From positions 5,968,501 through 6,032,500 of the forward strand of contig NZ_CP130318.1 of the NCBI RefSeq assembly GCF_032268605.1: a stretch of DNA of 64,000 nucleotides, read 5' to 3'. The translations under genes and the position numbers were made by a program. The notes under the pieces were generated by a model. That model searched no databases. It had not been told where the DNA came from and was given only the letters and a program-made list of their open reading frames with translations. This DNA is from Paenibacillus aurantius. Lineage in GTDB: Bacteria > Bacillota > Bacilli > Paenibacillales > NBRC-103111. Below, one piece after another: positions 6,733-16,012 of this stretch. Position 1 is the first letter of the stretch. The number at the start of each line of letters is the position of its first letter.

Positions 6733-8154
6733 TTGCCCAAAAACCGCCCTTATCTCTTCTACGAATTGACGAACAGCATCTGCTCCCAATGCCTCCGCAA
6801 GGCCGAGGCCAAGGTTATCTTCGAGAACGACCGGGTCTATCTGCAGAAATACTGCATGGTGCACGGCCCCGAGAAGGTGCTGATCTCCACCGACATCGAC
6901 TATTACAAAAGGTGCAGGGAGTTCATCAAGCCAGCCGAAATGCCCCAGGTGTGGAATACGCCGATCCGATACGGCTGTCCGTACGACTGCGGCCTGTGCC
7001 CGGATCATGAGCAGCACAGCTGCCTGACGCTCATCGAGGTGACGGAACGCTGCAACCTGCAGTGCCCGATCTGCTATGCGGAATCGTCCCCGGAACGGGA
7101 GACGTTCCGGACGCTGGAGCAGATCGAGGCGATGCTCGATGCGGTTGTCCGCAACGAGGGCGAGCCGGATGTCGTGCAGATCAGCGGCGGGGAGCCTACG
7201 ATCCATCCGCAGTTCTGGGAGATTCTCGATCTCGCCAAAACCAAGCCGATCAAGCACCTCATGGTGAACACGAACGGCATCCGCATCGCCCAGGACCGCG
7301 AATTCGCCCGCCGGCTGGCGGAGTACCTGCCCGGCTTCGAGCTGTATTTGCAGTTCGACAGCTTCGAGGCGGAAGCGCTTAAGGAGCTGCGGGGCGCGGA
7401 CCTGCGCAGCATCCGGATGAAGGCGCTCGAGCACCTGAATGAGTTCAACGTTTCCACCACCCTAGTCGTGACCTTGAAGAAGGGCCTGAACGACAGCGAG
7501 GTCGGGAAAATCATCCAATTCGGCCTCGAGCAGCGCTGCGTCCGCGGCGTCACGTTCCAGCCGATCCAGGCCGCGGGGCGGCTTGAGGATTTCGACCCGG
7601 CCGTGGACCGGCTGACGCTGTCCGAGGTGCGGCAGATGATCATCGACCAGTCCGGCGTGTTCCGCGCCGAGGACATGATCCCGGTACCGTGCCACCCGGA
7701 TTCGCTCGCGATGGGCTATGCCTTGAAGCTCGGCGGAGAAGCCGTGCCTCTCACCGGCCTGATCGACCCCGACGTGCTTCTCGAGGGCGGCCGCAACACG
7801 ATCGTGTTCGAGCAGGATGCCTCCTTGCGGTCGAAGATTTTCGAGCTGTTCTCGACGAATCACTCGCCCGCTTCCCAGGCGCTTTCGCTGAAGAGCCTCC
7901 TGTGCTGCCTTCCGCTCGTGTCGGTGCCCGAGCATGTCGGGTACGATAACGTGTTTCGTGTGCTGATCATGCAGTTTCTCGATCCGTATAATTTCGACGT
8001 CCGCTCGGTCAAAAAGTCCTGCGTCCACATCGCGCATCCGGACGGACGGATTATTCCTTTTGACACGTACAATCTGTTCTACCGCGGGGACCAGGAAGCC
8101 AAGCTTCAGAAGCTCCGCGATGAAATCGTACCCGCCGGGGGGAGACGCGAATGA
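6733..8154 (+). CDS. Radical SAM protein of the Tes / MJ0619 (tetraether or membrane-spanning lipid synthase) family
   Basis: 473-residue multi-cluster radical SAM enzyme. An N-terminal rubredoxin-like part carries CSQC (17-20) and YCMVHG (C41). The family hallmark GCPYDCGLCP (C82, C86, C89) with C97 follows, then the radical SAM cluster CNLQCPIC (C107, C111, C114) and the SAM-binding GGEP. Archaeal Tes, from the same family, joins lipid tails to make tetraethers, and bacterial relatives are linked to membrane-spanning lipids; the specific reaction here is inference. Translation begins at TTG immediately after the TAG of the Lgt-like gene, and the next gene overlaps by 4 bp. The context suggests chemistry on a membrane lipid. 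Confidence 0.85.
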   Translation: MPKNRPYLFYELTNSICSQCLRKAEAKVIFENDRVYLQKYCMVHGPEKVLISTDIDYYKRCREFIKPAEMPQVWNTPIRYGCPYDCGLCPDHEQHSCLTLIEVTERCNLQCPICYAESSPERETFRTLEQIEAMLDAVVRNEGEPDVVQISGGEPTIHPQFWEILDLAKTKPIKHLMVNTNGIRIAQDREFARRLAEYLPGFELYLQFDSFEAEALKELRGADLRSIRMKALEHLNEFNVSTTLVVTLKKGLNDSEVGKIIQFGLEQRCVRGVTFQPIQAAGRLEDFDPAVDRLTLSEVRQMIIDQSGVFRAEDMIPVPCHPDSLAMGYALKLGGEAVPLTGLIDPDVLLEGGRNTIVFEQDASLRSKIFELFSTNHSPASQALSLKSLLCCLPLVSVPEHVGYDNVFRVLIMQFLDPYNFDVRSVKKSCVHIAHPDGRIIPFDTYNLFYRGDQEAKLQKLRDEIVPAGGRRE

Positions 8155-8420
8155 GCAAAGAACCGAAGATCTGGTCAAAGAAGGAAGTGTGGAAAGGCAT
8201 CGGCCTTCTGGCGCTTCTTCATCTGCTGCTGTTCGTGTTCCCTGTCGGATTCTTCATGATCGGAATCGCCCAGCTGGTGTACGTGATCCCGGCTCTGATC
8301 CTGCTCCGCCGAAACCAGGGCATGATGCAGGGGGTTCTGATCGGGGCGGGCATTACGCTCCTGCTGAACATCGCCTGCTTCGGGTATGTCCTCACGGGCG
8401 GACTCGGCTCTATGGGGTAG
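8151..8420 (+). CDS. Small membrane protein of the Lgt-like/Tes-like operon
   Basis: 89-residue protein with a charged N-terminus (MSKEPKIWSKKEVWK) and three hydrophobic segments (about 17-38, 40-53 and 59-82). Its ATG overlaps the TGA of the radical SAM gene (ATGA), which makes co-translation nearly certain. No family is recognised. It may anchor or assist the upstream enzymes at the membrane. Confidence 0.8.
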   Translation: MSKEPKIWSKKEVWKGIGLLALLHLLLFVFPVGFFMIGIAQLVYVIPALILLRRNQGMMQGVLIGAGITLLLNIACFGYVLTGGLGSMG

Positions 8421-8453
8421 ACCCTTTTTTATTCAAGAAGCGGAGGAACCCTT

Positions 8454-9251
8454 GTGCTGGAAAAAGTTCTGCTAGTCGCCCTCTTCACCCTGCTCATTCA
8501 TATGGCCGAGACGCTCGCCTATGGAATCCGGCTGGCCGGCATTCGCACGGGCAAGCTGGCGGCGGCGCTGTCGCTCACCGGCATTGTGCTGCTTCTGGCG
8601 CGTACCTCCAACATGATCCAGGGGCCGATGACGGCTACCGTCGTGCAATACGCCCGGTCCCATGCGGAGTATGACCTGCTGGGCCATTTTCGGATCATTA
8701 TTGCCGGAGCTTCGGCCGGTACGCTTCTGGCGATGCTGCTGCTTCCGACCGTCGTTTCCCTCTCGACCCGGGTGCTGGCCCACCTGGAGGAAGCGGGCTC
8801 CTTCCCGCAAATGATGCGCACCTCCGTCACTCTGGACCGCCTGCGCCGGGCTGGAGGCCACCTGCGCCCTCCCACTCGTCAAATGCTCGCCAGGCTGCGG
8901 ATCGGAGGCATTCCAAAACGGCTGCTCCTCACCAATGTCGTTGTCACCGCCATCTATACGATCGGGGTGCTCTCCGCCCTGGTCGCCTCTTACCTCTATC
9001 CCGATTACCGGGATGCCGCCTCCCAGGCTTCCGGCTTGATCAACGGGGTGGCCACCGTCCTGCTGGCGATGCTGATTGATCCACAAGTTGCGCTGCTAAC
9101 GGACAAGGTGCTGCGCGGAGAGAAATCCCCTTCGGCCATGAGCAAAATGTTCGGCATCCTCATGGTTTCCCGCCTGTGCGGAACCTTGCTGGCCCAGCTG
9201 CTGCTGCTTCCTGCCGCCCACTGGATCGCCTGGATCGTCCGATTTTTTTAA
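8454..9251 (+). CDS. amj: Lipid II flippase Amj family protein
   Basis: 265-residue polytopic membrane protein matching the Amj (YdaH, DUF2837) family, which flips lipid II across the membrane as an alternative to MurJ. Characteristic segments are HMAETLAYGIRLAGIRTGK near the N-terminus and LLLARTSNMIQGP at about residue 50. The start is GTG with GGAGGA eight bases upstream. It lies 33 bp after the small membrane protein gene on the same strand. In B. subtilis amj is induced by cell envelope stress through an ECF sigma factor; no such promoter is evident here. Confidence 0.85.
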   Translation: MLEKVLLVALFTLLIHMAETLAYGIRLAGIRTGKLAAALSLTGIVLLLARTSNMIQGPMTATVVQYARSHAEYDLLGHFRIIIAGASAGTLLAMLLLPTVVSLSTRVLAHLEEAGSFPQMMRTSVTLDRLRRAGGHLRPPTRQMLARLRIGGIPKRLLLTNVVVTAIYTIGVLSALVASYLYPDYRDAASQASGLINGVATVLLAMLIDPQVALLTDKVLRGEKSPSAMSKMFGILMVSRLCGTLLAQLLLLPAAHWIAWIVRFF

Positions 9252-9326
9252 TAGCGGGGCCGTCCCCTGAATATACATATTCCATCTTCGGTTCCCGTTC
9301 GCCGAATCCGAAAGGTGGAATGCCCT

Positions 9327-10133
9327 GTGTTCTTAGAGGTGGAAAAAGGTGTCCGCCTTTTCGTTCAGGACCTGAACCCCGGTGCCGGAAGCCGCCCGGT
9401 GGTCTGGGTCCACGGCTGGCCGGCCAATCACCGGATGTTCGAGTACCAGCTGAACGTTTTCCCGCAGCGGGGGTACCGCTGCATCGCCCTCGACCTGCGC
9501 GGGTTCGGCCAGTCCGATAAGCCGTGGCACGGGTATTCGTATGACCGGCTGGCGGACGACTTGGCCGCCGTTCTCGAAACGCTTCAGGTGGAGAATGCCG
9601 CCTTGGTCGGGTTCTCGATCGGCGGGGCCATCTCGATCCGCTATATGGCCCGGCATAACGGACTCCGGATCGGCCGCCTCGCCTTGGTGGACGCGGCGGC
9701 GCCTGTCTTCGTCAAGCGGCCGGATTATCCGTTCGGCCTGCCGGTGAGTCAGGTGAACGACCTGATCCGGGAAACCTATCACAACCGCCCGCGGATGCTG
9801 GCCGAATTCGGAGGGATGTTCTTCAACCGCAACCTGGGCCCGGAGCTTCTCGGGTGGTTTCAGGGACTGGGGCTGGAGGCTGCCTCCTACGCCACGATCC
9901 AGTGCCTGGTTTCGCTGCGGGACGAGGACCTAAGGCCAGATCTGGAGAAGATCCGGGTGCCGACCGGGATTTTCCACGGGGTGCATGACCGGATTGTGCC
10001 GTTCCCGAGCGCTCAGGTGCTTCATAAGGAGATTCCCGGCTCGCGGCTGTACCCTTTTGCCAACAGCGGACACGGCGTCGTGATCGACGAGATGGAGGCC
10101 TTTAACGCGACGCTGCTGGCTTTTCTCCAGTGA
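9327..10133 (+). CDS. Alpha/beta hydrolase
   Basis: Soluble hydrolase of 268 residues, close to haloperoxidase/esterase-type members. It shows the oxyanion HGWP motif, the nucleophile elbow GFSIGG, the acid in GVHDRIVP and the catalytic histidine in NSGHGVV. The start is taken as GTG at 9327, eight bases after AAAGGTGG; a GTG at 9315 would sit within that site. The gene closes this plus-strand group and is followed by a strong terminator. Substrate is unknown. Confidence 0.88.
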   Translation: MFLEVEKGVRLFVQDLNPGAGSRPVVWVHGWPANHRMFEYQLNVFPQRGYRCIALDLRGFGQSDKPWHGYSYDRLADDLAAVLETLQVENAALVGFSIGGAISIRYMARHNGLRIGRLALVDAAAPVFVKRPDYPFGLPVSQVNDLIRETYHNRPRMLAEFGGMFFNRNLGPELLGWFQGLGLEAASYATIQCLVSLRDEDLRPDLEKIRVPTGIFHGVHDRIVPFPSAQVLHKEIPGSRLYPFANSGHGVVIDEMEAFNATLLAFLQ

Positions 10134-10228
10134 GCCGGTTGGGCTCCCCGGCAGTCTGAACGGACTAGAGACGGCTCCGCGGAAGACGGGCCGATCCCAG
10201 GAAGACGCCCTCCTCTAACCAGGAACTA

Positions 10229-10276
10229 CAAAAGCCAGGACTGGGGTCAAGCGACCCTTTCGTCCTGGCTTTTGTT
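10229..10276. terminator. Bidirectional terminator
   Basis: AAAAGCCAGGAC and GTCCTGGCTTTT flank a loop containing a smaller GGGTC/GACCC stem. It separates the convergent hydrolase and nagA genes. Confidence 0.9.
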
Positions 10277-10360
10277 CTTGACGAAGCGGCAGCAGGCCCG
10301 GTCCGGGTGGATCCCCGTCCCCGTTCCGACCCCCACACGGGCCTTAGCTTCGGAGTCCGG

Positions 10361-11521
10361 TTATCCCTTCCGCTCGTATACCTTCTCCCCTTCGACCATC
10401 GTCCACAGCACCTCGAAGCCGTCGTCCAGCAGGACGAGATCGGCATCGGCGCCGGGGGCGATTCGGCCTTTGGCCGGCAGGCCAAGCACGTCGGCCGGTG
10501 TCCGGGTCGCCATGGTGACGGCATCGGCCAGCGGAATGCCGGCGTGGACCGCCTTGGCCAGCGCCTCGTTCATCGTCACGGTGCTCGAGGCGAGGGTGCC
10601 GTCCGCGAGGGTGGCGACGCCCTCCGCTACCGTCACGTCATGGCCGCCGAACCGGTAGGTTCCGTCCCCCATGCCCATGGCCTGCAGCGCGTCGGTGATG
10701 AGCACCATACCGGCCGGCCCCTTCTCGCGGTACATGAGCCTCACGATGGCCGGATGCAGGTGAACGTCGTCGACGATGGCTTGCACGCTGACCTGCTTCT
10801 CCTCGAAGGCGGCTACGACCATCCCCGGATCCCGGTGATGAATCGGCCTCATGCCGTTGAAGCAGTGCGTGATATGGCTGACGCCGCACCGGAACGCTTC
10901 CTTGGCCTGTTCGTAAGTCGCATCCGAGTGGGCCGCAGCCGCGACAATGTCTCTATCCTTCAGGAAGGCGATCATCTCCAGGCCGCCGGGGATCTCGGGA
11001 GCCAGGGTGACCATGCGGATCAAGGAGCCTGCCGCCTCCAGGATCCGGGTCATCTCCTCCTGATCCGGGTGACGGAGGAAGCGCTCGTTCTGCATCCCCT
11101 TTCTCTTCACGTTCAGGTAAGGCCCTTCGATATGCATTCCGGCGATCCGGGCACCGGGCTCCCGGCCGACCGACCGCGAAACACTCGCAATCATCTCGAG
11201 CAGGTCTTCCAGCGTAGACGAGACGGAGGTGGCGAGAAACGACGTACAGCCGGTACGGGCACAAACCCGGGAGACGACCTCCACGCTCTCCAGCGTTCCG
11301 TCCATCATGTCGTGTCCCTCGGCTCCGTGGATATGGACGTCGATCATCCCCGGGATAAGCAGACGTCCTCCCCCGTCGATCTCTGTATCCGCCATCGTTC
11401 CATCCGGGACGGGCTCGTTCTTCCACACTTGCTCGATCCGGCCGTTCCGGATTAGAACGGCCCCTTCCTGGGGCTCTTGGCCGTCGGCTATACGCACATG
11501 GCGAATGATTTGGCTGGTCAT
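10361..11521 (-). CDS. nagA: N-acetylglucosamine-6-phosphate deacetylase
   Basis: Cytoplasmic enzyme converting GlcNAc-6-phosphate to glucosamine-6-phosphate plus acetate. The protein has 386 residues. It carries the amidohydrolase metal site PGMIDVHIHG, the HIEGPYLN segment, AAAHSDATYEQA with the conserved His, THCFNGM, and the catalytic Asp in LITDALQA. The start at 11521 has GAGAGGAG upstream at good spacing; an ATG seven codons earlier is less likely. Unlike B. subtilis, nagA is not next to nagB, which is at 36.5 kb, and no nagR is seen. Confidence 0.95.
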   Translation of the reverse strand: MTSQIIRHVRIADGQEPQEGAVLIRNGRIEQVWKNEPVPDGTMADTEIDGGGRLLIPGMIDVHIHGAEGHDMMDGTLESVEVVSRVCARTGCTSFLATSVSSTLEDLLEMIASVSRSVGREPGARIAGMHIEGPYLNVKRKGMQNERFLRHPDQEEMTRILEAAGSLIRMVTLAPEIPGGLEMIAFLKDRDIVAAAAHSDATYEQAKEAFRCGVSHITHCFNGMRPIHHRDPGMVVAAFEEKQVSVQAIVDDVHLHPAIVRLMYREKGPAGMVLITDALQAMGMGDGTYRFGGHDVTVAEGVATLADGTLASSTVTMNEALAKAVHAGIPLADAVTMATRTPADVLGLPAKGRIAPGADADLVLLDDGFEVLWTMVEGEKVYERKG

Positions 11522-11702
11522 GGTGCAGTAGCTCCTCTCCATGCTGCTGGCTTGCTTATCCGTGAACTGGCTGGCGGCGATTGCCGGCTCAGCGCGGTTC
11601 GGACAAGTCCGTTTCCCTCAGTGTACCGCGGCAGGCGGAATTGGGCAATCCGGAGGCCGCTTGGCCTAGCCCTTCGTCTCCAAGACCATCTCGTCGCAAA
11701 CG

Positions 11703-11744
11703 CTAAAAACCCCGCCGAAAGGCTTGCGCCTGACGGTGGGGTTA
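11703..11744 (-). terminator. Intrinsic terminator of the lpl-type operon
   Basis: On the minus strand AACCCCACC...GGCGGGGTT followed by TTTTAGCG, with an inner hairpin CAGGCGCAAGCCT. It lies about 60 bp after the dehydrogenase stop. Confidence 0.85.
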
Positions 11745-11804
11745 GGGTCTTGCGTTTGGTCTTATGCTTTCCCTTCGGTATCTGCCGGGAAAGCGGCCAT
11801 CCTC

Positions 11805-12800
11805 TTACGAGTACCGGAACAGCGTCCCCATCGTAGTCGGCTGGCGGTAGCCTTCGTAAGCGGCTTCCGCTTCCTCGATCCGGTAAATCCCGCTCACGAG
11901 CGGAGCCACGTTAATGCGGCCCTCGGCGAGCAGCCGGATGTATTCGCGGGTATTCCGGCCTTCCGTCCAGCGGACGTAGCCGATCGGGTAGTCCCGGTTC
12001 TCCCGCTCATAGCCGGCATCGTACCGGCCGGGTCCGCCTGCCCGGGAGATGAGCACCTGCGCTTCCTTCCCGAACATCGCGGAGCGGGTGTATTCCGTGG
12101 TCAAGTCTCCGACGATGACCACTTTGCCGCGGTCGCGGATCCACTGGAAGGAGCGGTTGATGAGCTCCATCCCCGGGCCTCCCGCGCACAGCAGGATGCT
12201 GTCGGCGCCGAATCCGCCGGTGGCGGCGGGAAGGGCCGCCTCCAGCTCGTCCTGCGAGGCGAAGGCCGCCACGCGGGCGACCTCGCCCAGCTTCGCGGCC
12301 CGCTCGGCGGACAAGTCGAGGCCGAGCGTGACCACGGCCGAGGCATCGGCGATCTGGGCGATCAGGTTGCCCAGGATGCCAAGCCCGACGACGACGGCGG
12401 ATTCGCCGAAGCGGAGGTCCGCCGTCCGCAGGGCATGGATCGCAATGGCTCCAAGCCCCGCAAAGGCCGCTTCCTCCGGCTTTACGTGAGCCGGAACAAG
12501 GGCCGTCAGGTTCGACGGAACGGCGAGCAGCTCGGCGTGCTTGACGTACGGGGCGCCGTAGCAGGCTACCCGTTGGCCGGGCTCCAAGCCTGTCACGCCC
12601 TCACCCAGCTTCTCGACAATCCCTACGGCACTGTAGCCGAGGCCCACGGGCACCTCGCCCGAGCGCTTGGTCATCGTCAGCTCCGTTCCCGGGCTGACGG
12701 CGGAATATTCCGTGCGGATAAGCACGTGACCGGCCGGTAGCTCCGGCTCCGGCATCGTTATCATGACAATCTTTCCGTTTTGGGCGGCTGCCGCTCTCAT
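11805..12800 (-). CDS. Medium-chain dehydrogenase (zinc-binding alcohol dehydrogenase-like)
   Basis: 331-residue MDR-superfamily oxidoreductase. The N-terminal GroES-like domain holds the subgroup phrase SAVSPGTEL and GLGYSAVGIV, and the Rossmann domain starts at VVVGLGILGNLIAQIA. The usual catalytic zinc Cys is absent at SAVSPGTE, as in the bi-domain/BchC-like subgroup that oxidises sugars or related alcohols. It overlaps the AraC sensor gene by 4 bp (ATGA), so it belongs to the carbohydrate uptake operon and probably acts on the imported sugar. Confidence 0.85.
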   Translation of the reverse strand: MRAAAAQNGKIVMITMPEPELPAGHVLIRTEYSAVSPGTELTMTKRSGEVPVGLGYSAVGIVEKLGEGVTGLEPGQRVACYGAPYVKHAELLAVPSNLTALVPAHVKPEEAAFAGLGAIAIHALRTADLRFGESAVVVGLGILGNLIAQIADASAVVTLGLDLSAERAAKLGEVARVAAFASQDELEAALPAATGGFGADSILLCAGGPGMELINRSFQWIRDRGKVVIVGDLTTEYTRSAMFGKEAQVLISRAGGPGRYDAGYERENRDYPIGYVRWTEGRNTREYIRLLAEGRINVAPLVSGIYRIEEAEAAYEGYRQPTTMGTLFRYS

Positions 12801-15061
12801 AATTTTCTCCTCCGGTTAGCCGATTGGTCTGCCGCTTCGTTTCGGCGGTAATCACTTGGCGATAATCCGTAATATTTTTTGAACGTATTGGTGAAGGTTG
12901 AGGAATTCAAATACCCGGTCAGCTCCCCGATCTCCGAGACGCTCTTGTCGGTCGTCTTCAGGAGCTCTTTCGCATGGGAGAGCCGTACCCGGTTCAGGTA
13001 ATCCACGAAATTGACGCCGAACGTCTTCTTGAAATAATTAGAGAAATATTTTGGCGTCGTTCCATAAGCCTCGGCCATCGCATCGAGGTGAAGGTTCTCC
13101 CGGTAGCTGCTCTTGAGATGATGCGCAATGGCCGCCGGATTCAGCTTCGTTTTCCGGCTGGAGGCTCCCTTGGCCGCAATAATCTCTACCGCCTCAAACA
13201 GCGCCTCCCGGATTTCCTCGACGCTTAAAGAGACCTCGAGTTTCCGAAGAAAAGCCGACTCCAGAGCAAGAATGTCCTCCCCGTCGGCATCGCTCATCTC
13301 GAGCGGGCGCAGCAGGCAGTAGAACAAGGTTCGCGCCACCGCATCCAGCTGGTGATGGTGAACATGCCGCCGGACGTTCTCCGTTAGGACGGCATCCACC
13401 GCGACCTGGCAGTCCGCCACATTGCCCCCGGCAAGCGTATTCGCCGCCTTCTCGATTTCATCGAGGGGAAAATGGGCTTTCCAGGTAAAGCGGATGGCCC
13501 CGTAATCGGTGACGGCATCCCGGGAATCCGCCTGCCGGTAGAGCCGGCAGTCCAACAGATCACGGTAAGCGGCCGGGCAGTTCCCGATCTTCGATTCGTA
13601 GAACCGGCTGACCGCCGCCGTAGCTGAGAAGCCCTGCCAAGCCCCCTCCTCGGCCCGCTCCAGGAAGGAGCGGATCTGCCGGACGGTCTCTTCCCGTTCC
13701 GTGGAACGCTTGACCCCGATCAGGGCAAGGAAGGACAACCGGGATGCATGAAACACGAACACCCGGGTCGTCAGCCGGCTTCCGAGCCCGGCTTGGATTG
13801 CTTCGGAGAGCTCTTCCACCGAATCCAGAGGACCTTCCCCCCCGGGCTCGGGACGCAGCTGGAAGGACGCCAGCACGAAGCCCTTCTCCTGGAAGAACTC
13901 GGAGAAGGACTGCTGCGTTCTCAGCTCCTTCGTCCGTGACAGCGGCACTCCGTCGAGCGCCTGCAGGAAGGCGTCCCGCCGCATGTCCGCCCGGTCGAGC
14001 TCGAGCTGTTCCTTCAGCCGTTCGTTCTCCTTCTGCAGACGGCCGACGCCGGCCAGAATCGTCCCAAAATCGGCTGTCCCCCTTTCCCGGCCGCCTACCA
14101 GCTTGACGATTTGGGAAACCGGCTTATACAGATACCGGCTGAGCAGGATGGACAGCAGAATAGCGATTCCGATGGCAATTCCCATAATCGTCCGGTTCGC
14201 CGAAGCGACCGACTGCAGATTGGCGAACTGGTACGGGGCCTTGTTGATGTAAAGGAACCCGTTGAAGTCAGAGCGGTAGAAGGTGTATTCGTAATCTTTA
14301 CGCTGAACCGTTCCGTCGGGGCCGACTCCCCTGTTCATGTCATTCAGAAGCTGAACCAGATCCCAGCTGTCCTCCGTGTTGAGCACCGCATTCCGCTCTT
14401 CGTCCAGCACGAGAAGCGAGGTCCCCTCCATCATGGCTTCCTGATTGGCCTGCCGGAGAAGCTTATCCGCATCCATGAAAACCATAATGTTCTGGTCGGC
14501 CACTTGATTGTTGCTGAGCACTACAAGCAGCTTGCGGGATGGCCCGTTCCGTGCCGAATAATAATCGGCCGGGTAAATTTTCTGCGGATGCTTGTTCAAT
14601 GCCGTGGATTTCCAGTACGCCGCCGAGTAGGTCCGGTTGTTGTACTTCTGTCCGATCAGCTCACTAAGATCGATGGTTCCCGTGGACGTTATGGCCAAAT
14701 CCGCCCCTTTGTAGAACAGCACCACATCCTCGATGTAGTTATTGGCGGAGATGACCGTCCCGATCTGCTTCTGAAGCATATACACGCTGTGCATGTCCAG
14801 GTTTCCCGAGCCGTCGATGGCGCGATAAGGCAGCACGTTGATGGAGAAGATGATGTCGTTAACATCCTTGAAGCTTTCATCAAACGAGCGGATGATGTTC
14901 TTTACGACGAGCTGGTTGTTCTCTTTGACCTCGTTATAGATGCCCGAGATGGAGTTGCGGAACACCATATAGTTCGACGTAAACATGATGATGGCCACCA
15001 GCAGCAGAGCGAAGAAGATGCGCAGCAGGCCTTGGTTCGCAGTCATACGGAATCTAAGCAT
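12797..15061 (-). CDS. Membrane-bound AraC-family sensor-regulator
   Basis: 754-residue one-component regulator of the kind common in Paenibacillus polysaccharide loci. Residues 10-32 form a membrane helix, followed by an extracytoplasmic sensor of about 250 residues, a second helix (about 295-315), a linker, and a C-terminal AraC domain with LHLDAMAEAYGTTPKYFSNYFKK and VSEIGELTGY (two helix-turn-helices). The start at 15061 is preceded by AAAGGGGG; an ATG 22 codons upstream lacks a site. It lies inside the transport operon, between the permease and dehydrogenase genes, and probably activates the operon on sensing the sugar or its binding protein. Confidence 0.9.
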   Translation of the reverse strand: MLRFRMTANQGLLRIFFALLLVAIIMFTSNYMVFRNSISGIYNEVKENNQLVVKNIIRSFDESFKDVNDIIFSINVLPYRAIDGSGNLDMHSVYMLQKQIGTVISANNYIEDVVLFYKGADLAITSTGTIDLSELIGQKYNNRTYSAAYWKSTALNKHPQKIYPADYYSARNGPSRKLLVVLSNNQVADQNIMVFMDADKLLRQANQEAMMEGTSLLVLDEERNAVLNTEDSWDLVQLLNDMNRGVGPDGTVQRKDYEYTFYRSDFNGFLYINKAPYQFANLQSVASANRTIMGIAIGIAILLSILLSRYLYKPVSQIVKLVGGRERGTADFGTILAGVGRLQKENERLKEQLELDRADMRRDAFLQALDGVPLSRTKELRTQQSFSEFFQEKGFVLASFQLRPEPGGEGPLDSVEELSEAIQAGLGSRLTTRVFVFHASRLSFLALIGVKRSTEREETVRQIRSFLERAEEGAWQGFSATAAVSRFYESKIGNCPAAYRDLLDCRLYRQADSRDAVTDYGAIRFTWKAHFPLDEIEKAANTLAGGNVADCQVAVDAVLTENVRRHVHHHQLDAVARTLFYCLLRPLEMSDADGEDILALESAFLRKLEVSLSVEEIREALFEAVEIIAAKGASSRKTKLNPAAIAHHLKSSYRENLHLDAMAEAYGTTPKYFSNYFKKTFGVNFVDYLNRVRLSHAKELLKTTDKSVSEIGELTGYLNSSTFTNTFKKYYGLSPSDYRRNEAADQSANRRRKL

Positions 15062-15136
15062 CTCCGAGCCCCCTTTGTGGTTAGCAGGGAAACCGGAACG
15101 GTTTCGCATAGAGACCTTATTCGACAAAAAGAGCCA

Positions 15137-16012
15137 TTATCCCTTCTCGGAGCCGAGCATGATTCCTTTTGCAAAATATTTCTGGGCAAACGGGTAAACG
15201 AGCAGAACCGGAACCATGGACACGAAAATAGTCGCGTTCTTCATCGCCTGAGGGGTTATGGCCGACTGGTCGACCAGGCTGTTCTGCTGGGTCGAATCGA
15301 AGAACAGCATATCCCTAAGCACGACCTGCAGCGGATAAAGCTTCGTGTCATTCAAGTAGATCATAGGAATAAAGAAGCTGTTCCAGTGGCCCATGAAATA
15401 GAACAAGCCGATGGAAGCAAGCGCCGGCTTCGAAAGCGGCAGGATGATGCTGAAGAGAATCCGGTATTCGGACGCCCCGTCAATCAAGGCCGATTCCCGC
15501 AGGGAGCCGGACATGTTCTCATAGAAGCTTTTCAGAATAAGAAGCTCCATCGTCCAGATGGCGTTCGGGATAACGATGGCCCAGATCGAGTCGATCATGT
15601 GCAGCTTCTGCACGATGAGATAAGTCGGAATAATTCCGCCGTTCAGGAACATCGTCAGGACAATCGCAATCATAAAGTACTTGCGGCCAAAAAAGTTCGG
15701 ACGCGACAGCGGATAAGCCGCAACTGCCGTCATGAGCAGGTTAATCCCCGTGCCGAGCGTGGTATAAATGATGGTATTCAGGTACGCCCGCGGAATTTTG
15801 GGATCGTTGAAAATCTTCTGGTAGGCTTCCAGGGTGAAGCCCTTCGGCCACAGGAAGACCTTGTTCTGCACGATATAAGCCGTATCGCTGAAGGAGATGG
15901 CTACGATATAGATGACCGGATAGAGGGTGACCACGCCTACCAGACCGAGGATGAGCACAAGCACCCAGTCGAGAAGCGTATAACGCGATCGTGTGGCCCT
16001 AATGCTTACCAT
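15137..16012 (-). CDS. Carbohydrate ABC permease, LplC/YtcP-like
   Basis: 291-residue inner permease of a CUT1-type importer for oligosaccharides. Typical segments are VTLYPVIYIVAISFSD at the first helix, NGGIIPTYLI in helix 4, and the EAA loop as ESALIDGASEYR. The start overlaps the upstream permease by 7 bp. It pairs with the LplB-like protein and the lipoprotein encoded upstream. No ATPase gene is present, as is usual: such systems share a common MsmX-type ATPase. Confidence 0.94.
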   Translation of the reverse strand: MVSIRATRSRYTLLDWVLVLILGLVGVVTLYPVIYIVAISFSDTAYIVQNKVFLWPKGFTLEAYQKIFNDPKIPRAYLNTIIYTTLGTGINLLMTAVAAYPLSRPNFFGRKYFMIAIVLTMFLNGGIIPTYLIVQKLHMIDSIWAIVIPNAIWTMELLILKSFYENMSGSLRESALIDGASEYRILFSIILPLSKPALASIGLFYFMGHWNSFFIPMIYLNDTKLYPLQVVLRDMLFFDSTQQNSLVDQSAITPQAMKNATIFVSMVPVLLVYPFAQKYFAKGIMLGSEKG

